Source: Pratylenchus scribneri
Lineage: Eukaryota > Nematoda > Chromadorea > Rhabditida > Pratylenchidae
DNA length: 64,000 nt
Direction: 5' to 3'
Assembly (NCBI GenBank): GCA_030063045.1
Contig: JAQSEB010000032.1
Location: 2,418,001 to 2,482,000, forward strand
Part shown: piece by piece, positions 23,791 through 33,020 of the stretch
Layout of the letters: every line of letters begins with the position of its first letter
Numbering within the stretch: the stretch's first letter is position 1
The notes under the pieces: generated by a model
Seen by the model: the letters and a program-made list of their open reading frames with translations, nothing else
Databases searched by the model: none
What the model was told of the DNA's origin: nothing
Position numbers and translations under genes: made by a program

Positions 23791-24235
23791 AAAATCAAGA
23801 AAAATAGATGTGAATTTATTCATAAAAATGCTCAAATATTTTACAAATGATTCGGTGTGCAATTTATCATAAAATTTTTAACATAATGTATTTTAAAACC
23901 AAAAATGTTCACGTTGAATTCTCCATCGATCCCTTTGGTCATTTTCCGAATTTTCATCCATTTTCCTCTCTGTTTCCATATAAAAAGTGGAATTTTTATG
24001 CCTTTTATTGGCCAATGCTCTATTTGGGGATGAATTGATGGTTTGAATGTGGTTGAGTGTGGTCAAAAGGGCCGGCATTGATTCAGTGGATGTGGGCGAA
24101 TAATTTGTGAGATTATTGGAAGGAGTGAACGATTTGGATGGGCCAAAATGCTGAAAAGTTTAAATCAAAAGTAAAATGAATGACCAATCTATGAAATAGG
24201 ACGATTTAATATCATCTAATTCACATAAAAAGGCT
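23791..24235. other. intergenic between convergent EAAT and LRR genes
   Basis: 3' flank of the EAAT gene. No exon seen before the minisatellite starts. Confidence 0.5.
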
Positions 24236-24845
24236 AATTCCGCCTGTTTGACTAAGTTTTAATAATTCAGCCTGGTTAGAATAATTCCGCCTGGCGAACT
24301 TAGAATAATTCCGCCTGTTTTAATTCCGCCTGGCGAACTTAGAATAATTCCGCCTGTTTTAATTCCGCCTGGCGAACATAGAATAATTCCGCCTGGCGAA
24401 CTTAGAATAATTCCGCCTGGCGAACTTAGAATAATTCGACCTGTTTTAATTCCGCCTGGCGAACTTAGAATAATTCAACCTGTTTTAATTCCGCCTGGCG
24501 AACATAGAATAATTCCGCCTGTTTTAATTCCGCCTGGCGAATTTAGAATAATTCCGCCTGGCGAACATAGAATAATTCCGCCTGTTTTAATTCCGCCTGG
24601 CGAACTTAGAATAATTCCGCCTGTTTTAATTCCGCCTGGCGAACTTAGAATAATTCCGCCTGTTTTAATTCCGCCTGGCGAACATAGAATAATTCCGCCT
24701 TGCGAACATAAAATAATTCCGCCTGGCGAACATAGAATAATTCCGCCTGGCGAACTTAGAATAATTCCGCCTGGCGAACATAGAATAATTCCGTTTAATT
24801 CCGCCTGGCGAACATAGAATAATTCCGCCTGTTTTAATTCCATTT
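24236..24845. repeat. minisatellite array, AGGCGGAATT family (inverted)
   Basis: The same 24- and 15-bp modules as at 0.6 kb but on the opposite strand (AATTCCGCCTGTTTT, GGCGAACTTAGAATAATTCC). The array runs straight into the left arm of a MITE A copy. Confidence 0.95.
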
Positions 24846-24847
24846 AT

Positions 24848-25125
24848 TCTAACTTAGTAAGGCATGAATCAATCCGGGAAAACAATATTCATTAAAAGAT
24901 CTGAATTTCCTCTACAATGGTTAATTAAAATTTATTAAATTTAGATTTTAAAAAGTTTCATGCCTTTGAATGTAATAAACTCAAATGTTTTAAGGAAAAG
25001 ACCATTATTTTTTATTTTCCAAATTATTTGTATTTCAAAAAATATTTAAGCCATTTTTAGAGGACTCCTATTGGCTTTTAAATGTAAGAATTCCTGAATT
25101 GTTTGCTTCCTTCTTGAGCTAATAC
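24848..25125. mobile_element. MITE A copy joined to a minisatellite
   Basis: Left arm starts inside the arm (ACTTAGTAAGGCATGAATC), its outer end replaced by minisatellite units. The right arm runs into the last exon of the LRR gene. Confidence 0.7.
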
Positions 25126-28100
25126 TGAATTGTTCCCTTAACCATTTTTGTAAACTTGCTTTTAATCGAAAACATCCATCCATTTGTGCTATTTTCCCAT
25201 TGGATGGACACGGACATTGGCGGAGGAGAATTGGCCTGAATGCAAGTAAACAGATCAAGATTAGGCCCAAAGCAACAATGACCATCACTACGAAAGTGGT
25301 TATATTACGGTATTATGAGGAAAAAGGTCAACCCATAAAGAGGATGACCCAACTCGTTTCCTTTTCATTCTGTTTCTGTGGAATATTTTCCATTATTTTT
25401 ACAGTTGAATTTGGCACAATATTTTGTTTGTTAACAATTTTGGTGGCACCAATTTGGATAGTAGAAAATGTTGTTGTTGGAATTGCTTTTGTCCATTCCT
25501 TCTCTTTACCAAATATTTCCACATTTTTTATTGCCTTTTTTGTATTGTCAATTTCCCTAGAGCCAATTGTTGTTTTTGTTGTTGATTCCGTTGTTCTTTT
25601 GATCGTGGGAATTTGATGATGACGAACAATTTGAGTAACAGTTAAATTTGCCAGCGGCATTTCCCTCAAATTTGGAGGATGGCGGCAACTTTAAAGGTGA
25701 AAATTTAAAAAGAATTCCCTTTATTTTTGCTAACTTTCCCTTTACACGAATTCTCCTCTGCAATGTCCAAAGCCATTCAATTTTTTCCGGACTACAATCA
25801 ATTGGATTATCTTGGATGAATTTAAATATTAAATCAGATTTACAAAAGTTACCCTCCAAATTGAGGATTTCCAAATTTGCGGCGCCCATTCGAAATGTTT
25901 CCCTGAAAATATTTGGCACATCAAAGGAGGCAATTTTATTTGCACTCAAATCCAGGGATTCAAGTTGGCCAAGGCCACCCAAATCCTCAATTTTTGTTAA
26001 CTAAAAATGAATAAAGGATTATAATTGTGTCAGAGGGAATAATTCACTTGATTTTTTGCCAAATCCAATGAGACCAAAAAAGGCAATTTCCCTGTGAATA
26101 ATCCACGTTGAATTCGGTCCAAACGATTTCCTCGTAAATTCAGAAAGACGAGGAATTGGCCCAAATGTGTCAATATGGATTTGATGAATTCGACAATTGG
26201 ACAAATCCAACCGAAGAAGGGATGGCACAAATTGGAAAGCTATAAATTAAAATATGCCAAGAATTTATTTGACTCCACTTTCGGCATCCAAACGATCCAA
26301 CGGATTCCCACCCATCGAAAGGACCTTCAATTCAGGCAAAAATGCCAACATATTTGGTGGAATTGTGGGAAATTGATTTTGGCCCAAATACAAATAGCAA
26401 AGTGAGGGAGTGGAGCGGAATATTTCGCCATTTAGCCAACTAATCTAGAAAGAGAATATTTCCAATAATTAAATAATTAGGACTGGCCTGGTTCACATCT
26501 AAACCCAAACTTTTTAGCCTGGGCAAAGGTGGAACATCTTCCGGCTCAATTCCATCAATTTGATTGGCACTGAGGAATAATTCCTCCAAGGAATCTGCCA
26601 ATTCGGCCACTGCTTCGGTTGGCATTCGACTCAGTTGATTCTTGTCCAAGGAAAGTTTTTGCATTGATTCCAATCCGAGAAAGGCTTCGGGCGGAATTCC
26701 ACGTTCCGACAGCAAATTCCCATTTAAATCCAATCTTTTAATTGACAAATAAATTGAATAGGATTTGATGGATACGCTCCAACTTGTCGACTGGCTAACT
26801 AGTCTCAATTTATTTATAATAATTCATCAAGAATTGAACCAATTTTAATTTTAGTATCAAATTAAAGAACAAACTATTAGCTCTCTAAAAATATTAATTT
26901 TATTCTAAGTGGCTCAAAATTATTGGAGTTATGTCCTAAAACCATTCCAAATAATTTACTATAGATTAGACAAATTCTCATAAGTGCCTTTTTGGGTATA
27001 ACTCTATAAATGTTGAACCAATCTAAATGAAATTTATATTATTTGATAGCCAAAAGTCTGCTCTTTAATTTGATACTAAAATCACTAAAATTGGTTCATT
27101 TTTGATGAGTAATAAATGGCGACAAATGGGGGCGTATCCGGATTTGAGGGGGAGAATTAACTGTTGAAGAGTTCGCCGTGAATGGAAATGAAGGAATGTA
27201 TGTGCGGGAATTCGGGCCAACAAATTTTTGCTCAAGGACAGGACCCTCAAATTACGGAATGCAGCCAATGCAGGGCAATTGGATATGTGGACAATTTCAT
27301 TTTTGCTAATTTCCAAATGTTCCACTGTCTCCAAAATGAGTGGCGTTGGGTGGCCAACAAAATTGGGGCGTACAAGAAATTTTGAAAGGGAATTGTTTCG
27401 AAGGACGAAACGACGAATTGGATGCGAGAAAATTGGACCAAGTTCATCCAAATAAAGCTGAAAATATGAAGGAGAGAATATTGACAAGCAATGAGCAGGG
27501 GGAAGCGAGGAGATTCAGTACTTGGTGCCTTTCTTTTGGCCATAACTCAATAAGTAAAGGAACCAATCTGAGGAGGCGATATATCATTTGAAAGCTCTAA
27601 ATGTCCTCTAAAAAGTGGCTTAAATAATTTTTTGAAAAGTTGAAATATTTTTGAGATAAGCGGCTTTTTCTCCAAAAATCGAATTTAATATACTCGAAGA
27701 TATGAAGCTTTTTTAAAAGGCTGAATTTATAAAATTAAAAATGGCCACTTTACAGAGGACATTTAGGGCTTTCAAGTGGCATATCGCCTTCCAAGATTTG
27801 TTATCGTCTTGTTGAAATATGAGCTAAAAATTGATGTAAATACTGAATCGCCGCCCTTCATAACCCAAAGGAATGAATGGAAATTCAGACTGATGGAATT
27901 GGCGTATCCTCAAGCCGCAAAATTTCAATTGGTTCTGGCCAATTTTGAAGTGGTTTAATCCCATCAAGAAGATGTTCAAGGGAATTGCCTCGGGCACAAA
28001 TGACAGCAATTTTTTTGGATGGAAGTGGAAGGCAAGAACAAGGCCACTAAAAAAGAGGAAGGGGAAATGAAACTTGAATAAATTTGTGTACTTTAATTTG

Positions 28101-28178
28101 ATCGGAACAATTGAGTGAATTTGAGGCGGAAATTTGGAATAAATAGAAGAGGAAGAAAATATTTAATTTATTGGCCAT
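25046..28178 (-). CDS. leucine-rich-repeat type I membrane protein (frame break in exon 6)
   Basis: Exons (minus strand): 28178-28092, 28046-27891, 27457-27162, 26734-26488, 26444-26279, 26239-26048, 26000-25735, 25688-25333, 25287-25046; about 668 residues. Exon 1 encodes a signal peptide (MANKLNIFFLFYLF...). Next comes a cysteine-rich LRR cap (C-S-D...W-P-C-S-C...ICA), about ten LRRs of the LxxLxLxxN type, a C-terminal cap ending CRHPPNLREMPL, a Thr-rich stalk and one transmembrane helix (VMVIVALGLILICLLAF). This architecture is that of extracellular-matrix or neuronal LRR receptors; the ligand is unknown. Intron 4 needs a GC donor (CAG|GCCAGT). Exon 6 changes frame between the LRR ending FGPIPRL and the one starting FLNLRGN (26125-26160), an indel or assembly error. 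The last 25-30 residues and the stop lie in MITE A sequence. Introns 2 and 3 hold a MITE A and a MITE B. Confidence 0.85.
26769..27139. mobile_element. MITE B copy with 8-bp target duplication (LRR intron 3)
   Basis: The element runs from GATACGCTCCAACTTGTCG-like to GGCGTATCC and is flanked by the exact 8-bp duplication GGATTTGA (26761-26768 and 27140-27147). Subterminal inverted arms are the usual CAACTTGTCG / CGACAAATGG. Confidence 0.85.
27510..27850. mobile_element. MITE A copy (LRR intron 2)
   Basis: Ends GATTCAGTACTTGG and TAAATACTGAATC are inverse, arms as in other copies. This is one of the clearest full-length family A copies. Confidence 0.88.
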
Positions 28179-29392
28179 TAAAATGGGAAGGGGGCATTGT
28201 TTTGATGAAAAAAAGGAAAAAGTATGGGAAAATGGAGAATAGAAATGGATCATCATTTTGGTCATCATCAATGGACGAATTGAATGGACGAACAAAAAGC
28301 AAATACAGCTGCTTGGCCGATTGAGGCGGGGAAGGGAGAAGGGATTAATCTCGGTGGTGGCCAAATCCCCCGAATGAAAGGAGCGCCGAATTCGGGAGGA
28401 GAGGAGAACAAGCAAAACAATCCAAAATAGAAGAATTGGAAATGATGGGAGAGAATTGATTGGGCCAGAGGGGGGGGGGGGGGGGGGGGATTGAGTGTGG
28501 CCATTGAATGGGTGGAGGGAAGAGAACAATTACAAATGCCGAAAGCCACTTGACCCCACCCTCCTATGGAATATGGGTCAATTTCTGTAGAATTTGAAGG
28601 GGAATTTTCATTCCTAGAGGAAAAATATGAAGTGATTGGAAAGAAAGGGAAATTTGGTGTCAAATTTGTAATAAAAATTTCCTCCTCCTTTTGCCATTCC
28701 AAATTTGTATCATTCTTCGGCTTCACGTCATCTTCTATGTTTTTGGTGGCTGCCCCAAATAGCTTCAACCACCTTCTATTCCTCCCTTTTTCCTTTGCTG
28801 GATTGCTTGTTTTCATGGCCCAAATTTCCCTTCGGCCTACATCTATCCAAGCAGCCAGCCGGCTTCTTCTCCCCCAACTGGAAGATGGCGGCGCCCGCGC
28901 GCGGATTGCCGTTTGCCTCCTTGGCCAACCAATTCGGGAAAATGGGAAATTTTATATGTGAGGATTGGCCTTCCCGCCCTAAAATACATGCTGCCGTCCT
29001 CCCCGAAGCCTGAATCGATCAGCAGCAATTCCTCAACCTCAATCCTCCATATTCCCAACCCTTCCATATTCCATTCCTTTCATCGCCACAATTCCCCTCC
29101 TCAATCCCATCATTTTACTCCTTGCGCCGTTCCTTGCCCGCTTTTCCTCTCCCTTATTAGTGAATATTTGCCGTTTGCCGCGGCATTTGACGATGATCAC
29201 CCGACTTTATTGGCGGTCGGACCCATTCCCATTCACCACATTGCCAACCCGGCAAAATCGTCGTCCATTCATTTTCATTCCCTCATTCCTCAATTCCATC
29301 TCAAATTCCTCATATTCCTCCATCCAATCCGCCTTTAAATAAATATTTTCCTCCCATCCAAAAGGAGTTTTATTTTATTTAATTAATATTAT
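28179..29392. other. intergenic between divergent LRR and dCMP deaminase genes
   Basis: Contains an uninterrupted run of 20 G at 28470-28489. The frames around it (Pro-rich on the minus strand) arise from the homopolymer and are not supported as genes. Confidence 0.5.
28470..28489 (+). repeat. G20 homopolymer
   Basis: Twenty consecutive G about 290 bp upstream of the LRR start codon. Such a run can form G-quadruplexes and is prone to length errors in assembly. Confidence 0.9.
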
Positions 29393-31463
29393 ATGCCAAT
29401 GCCGTCAATTGTTTGGGACTATTTTGATGAATTCGAGGGTGGCGGCAAATGCCGATTGTGTGGATGCATTCGAAACAGGAAAGACAAATCCACTTCAACA
29501 TTTTGGCAACATTTGGAACGAGTCCATGGACTGGATAAGCGACAAATGCTCATCAACAGTTCAACAAACAACATTCCAAGTGGCAAAATGAAACCTCAAT
29601 CTCAACCACACCCGTCCACCAACAATGGCACAAATGTGGACAATTCACATGGCCTTAAAAGGGGCGATGCCAGAGTCGATATGGCAGCAGAAAAAGTGAA
29701 AGTTGAAGCTGAACCAATGGAAAAAATGCCAAAGGTGATTTTGGATTAACGATGAAGATTACGATACAAAAAATAATTAAAATAAATAGTTTGGCGTTTT
29801 GTTTATTTTTAATAAAAAATAAATAAAAAAAAAACACCTCAGGCGGAATTTGGACAAATTTCGAGCTAAAATCCTTTGAAATTCGGGTAAAAACGAAATG
29901 GTAATTCGAATTTGGATGGCATTTAACTGGAAAAATGTCGGGATTTTTGATTTTAACCCATTAGAATGATTTTATCCTTCATTATTATTTATGCATTTTG
30001 TTTTTAAGCTCGAACTGATGACTGATTTGGACCGTCAGGCTACGGAGGAAACTTTCAAATTCATTTCGGAATTGGTCAAACAACAAAGTCGACCATCGCT
30101 TTCGCCCACTACCGAAATTGACAACGCAAATGGCACCTCAAACTCAAAGGAAAAAGCAAATGAAGCACCGAAAAACAATAACAAAATTTCAAATGGAATG
30201 ATTTCACCAATTGGCATAAGTTTAAACAGTTTGGAGGAGAAGACAATTGGCAATGGTTTTGGAATTGCTGCATCGTCTTCGGCTACAGCAGATGGAGGAA
30301 ATGCTGATAAGGTTTAATCAAATATTACAACAAATTTCACTGATTAATTTAAGGATGAAACGATTCCCACAGAAACAAAATTGGCCTCATTGAATGATTA
30401 CATTAATGGTTTGCTTGATATCTCCTCATTGTCACCAAAAAATGGAACATCTTCAAGGTAATTCACCAAAGAGATTAAAAAATGTAATTACTGAAATTTA
30501 ATAGTAGCGGGAGTCAATCACCACCGAACTTTTCTCTCGAAAAGACGAAGACACCTGTCAAAGAAGGGACACCGACCAAAAAGCGAACCGGTAAATGATA
30601 TTAAATAAGCGATTAAATATTTATTAAACATTCTTTTGTAGATTATTTGAAATGGGACGAATTCTTTATGGGAATTGCAATCCTCTCGGGCCAACGAAGC
30701 AAAGATCCACATACGCAAGTGGGAGCATGCATTGTGAAGGACAACATCATTGTTGGAATTGGCTACAATGGAATGCCAAATGGATGCAATGATGACCAAA
30801 TGCCGTGGGCCAAAAGGGACACAGATCCATTGAACACAAAGTTTGTACAATATTTTTATATTAATTTAGGTAGGATTAGAACATTTTCGGCCTTATTTTT
30901 TGGTTCTAATTGCTGTATTTCGTCTAGAAATGTACTATAGAATATAAAAAAATATGCATCAAGCACATGAAAAATAACTTCCCCCAAGCGGGTTCGAACC
31001 CGAGACCTAAATTTTGTAAAAAGTGAACGGTACCCCTTTCCCATCGGTCGAAAATTTTCAAATTTTTTTTCGTAAATTTTTATTATTTATTCCATCATTT
31101 ATTTTAACAGGTATCCATACGTTTGCCATGCCGAAATGAACGCAATCCTCAACAAAAATTGTGCGGACATCCAAAATTCCACAATATGTTTGCATTAAAT
31201 TCACTAAAAGAATTAAATAATTAAATTTAGACACAACTTTGTTCCCATGCAATGAATGCGCCAAATTGATCATTCAATCGCGGATTAAGGAAGTTGTGTA
31301 TTTGAAGGACAAAGAGGCAGTGGAAATGAATGCATCGCGTCGCCTATTCGACATTACAAATACGAAATATAGGTAAATTAAATTCAAATTAATTATTAAT
31401 ATTTATTTCAAATTTAGCCAATTTGAAGCAAAACGAGATGCCTTCACAATTCCGTTTAAATAG
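29393..31463 (+). CDS. dCMP deaminase with N-terminal BED-type zinc finger
   Basis: Exons: 29393-29734, 30009-30311, 30354-30457, 30505-30590, 30642-30840, 31111-31187, 31231-31372, 31418-31463; all phases agree, 432 residues. Residues 1-50 resemble a BED finger ([24 protein letters not shown]). A low-complexity Ser/Asn/Lys linker follows to about 275. Residues 279-432 are a full deoxycytidylate deaminase: [30 protein letters not shown], zinc ligands H351 in HAEMNAI with catalytic E353, and C377/C380 in PCNEC. It converts dCMP to dUMP for thymidylate synthesis. The deaminase alone is about 180 residues in other animals, so the N-terminal half is an addition; its finger might bind DNA. Intron 5 carries a tRNA-like segment. 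The start is the first ATG of exon 1. Confidence 0.9.
30975..31045 (-). other. tRNA-like / SINE-like remnant in deaminase intron 5
   Basis: Contains GGTTCGAACCC with flanking CTCGGGTTCGAACCCGCTT, a perfect B-box/T-arm, preceded on the minus strand by GATGGGAAAGGGGTACC, a poor A-box. No complete cloverleaf can be folded by eye, so it is more likely a tRNA-derived relic than a gene. Confidence 0.35.
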
Positions 31464-31895
31464 TTCAAATCAACGAATGAAGGAGGGACAATACAAATTA
31501 AGAAGATGAAGAAGTGATTTTTTGATTTGTTTTTTTAATTCCTCAAAATGACCTCATCCATCCAATCCCCCATATCAATAATTCATAAATATTTGTTCAG
31601 CCTTGACTTTTTTGTTCCACCAATTTTACTTTGTTTTCAAATTTGGGCTTTCTTCCTCATTCCAATTCCACATTTCCATTCATTCGGCATTCAAAATTCA
31701 TTTCATTTAAGGGTACAATTTCTTTTGGTTGCCTTTTAAATTCATTGTTTAATTGTGTTTTGTTTTTTGATGTAAATTTGCTATAAAATGAAATAATTTC
31801 CATAATTGAATTTGGTTTAAATTTCTTCCAATATTTATTCTTTATTAATTTAAAAAATAATTTTTATTTAATTTATTTAAAAATAGAAAAGCAAA
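31464..31895. other. intergenic after dCMP deaminase
   Basis: AT-rich 3' flank without a supported feature. Confidence 0.4.
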
Positions 31896-31994
31896 ATGCC
31901 GCGAATCAAAAATGAACCAGCAGACCCTTCCTCTCCAAAAGGAATGACTGATGAGGAATTGATGGATGAACGCTTTGAGCTTGCATGTGTTGAG
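31896..31994 (+). CDS. possible isolated first exon, function unknown
   Basis: ATG at 31896 opens 33 codons (MPRIKNEPADPSSPKG..., then TDEELMDERFELACVE) that end at a donor-like GAG|GTTTAT in phase 0. No following exon in matching phase is evident before the minisatellite at 32.16 kb. It might be a first exon of the glycosyltransferase gene, but the phase does not match the exon at 33021. I do not recognise the peptide. Confidence 0.3.
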
Positions 31995-32029
31995 GTTTAT
32001 TGAATTATTTTTAATAAAATATTTTTAAT

Positions 32030-32140
32030 TTGCCAAAAATGAAAATAGCACAAAAATAATTAAAATAGTTTCAAGGGTTTGTCTTACATTCACAAACCAT
32101 ATACTCAAAATTGGATAAGCTAGTCAAGTCTGTCGAATGA
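32030..32140. repeat. repeat C fragment (inverted)
   Basis: Contains CAAGGGTTTGTCTTACATTC and CAAACCATATAC, the inverse of the conserved right end of repeat C. Confidence 0.6.
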
Positions 32141-32159
32141 TATATAATTGTTTTTTAAA

Positions 32160-32348
32160 CCGGTCGAGATATGCTCGAGATATGCTCGAGATATGCTCGA
32201 GATATGCTCGAAATATGCTCGAGATATGCTCGAGATATGCTCGAGATATGCTCGAAATATGCTCGAGATATGCTCGAGATATGCTCGAGATATGCTCGAG
32301 ATATGCTCGAGATATGCTCGAAATATGCTCGAAATATGCTCGAGATAT
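32160..32348 (+). repeat. 11-bp satellite GAGATATGCTC
   Basis: About 17 contiguous copies of GAGATATGCTC, with GAAATATGCTC as the only common variant. It ends GAGATATAT and continues directly into the 24-bp minisatellite. Confidence 0.95.
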
Positions 32349-32662
32349 ATGTTCGCCAGGCGGAATTATTCTAAGTTCGCCAGGCGGAATTATTCTAAGT
32401 TCGCCAGGCGGAATTATTCTATGTTCGCCAGGCGGAATTATTCTAAGTTCGCCAGGCGGAATTATTCTATGTTCGCCAGGCGGAATTATTCTATGTTCGC
32501 CAGGCGGAATTATTCTATGTTCGCCAGGCGGAATTATTCTATGTTCGCCAGGCGGAATTATTCTATGTTCGCCAGGCGGAATTATTCTAAGTTCGCCAGG
32601 CGGAATTATTCTAAGTTCGCCAGGCGGAATTATTCTAAGTTCGCCAGGCGGAATTAAAACCT
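32349..32662 (+). repeat. minisatellite array, 24-bp modules only
   Basis: Thirteen units of GTTCGCCAGGCGGAATTATT plus CTAA/CTAT; the 15-bp AAAAC module occurs only at the end. Confidence 0.95.
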
Positions 32663-33020
32663 ACTCAACCAAGAGGAATTAATTATTATCCATCAAATGT
32701 TAATTTAGTGAAATCATGGATTTTAAATGTATTCAAAATTCGGATACATAAAAGAGGTTAAGTACTGAATTTATTTGAGTTATCAATTATCCAAATCCAA
32801 ATTTTAAAACACTCTTTAGCATGGTTTCATTTATATTTAGGCATTGGAATTAGTCAAGAGTTACCCTAAAATTTTTTATTCCCAGATAATCATCTTATAG
32901 AGTAATAGAAAAATGGCTTAAAGCCTACCTATGATTGATAGAAAAACACTCATTCTGAATGTTCAAAATCTGGATCCATGGAATTAAAAAATGAATGAAT
33001 AAATTGCTCTCATTTTTAAG

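Noticed and set aside
28047..28816. Proline-rich frames upstream of the LRR gene
   Set aside because: They depend on the G20/C20 homopolymer. Only the MANKLNIFF signal-peptide exon at 28178-28092 within this area has a spliced continuation.
30975..31045. Functional tRNA gene
   Set aside because: There is no acceptor-stem pairing and only a weak A-box; kept only as a relic.
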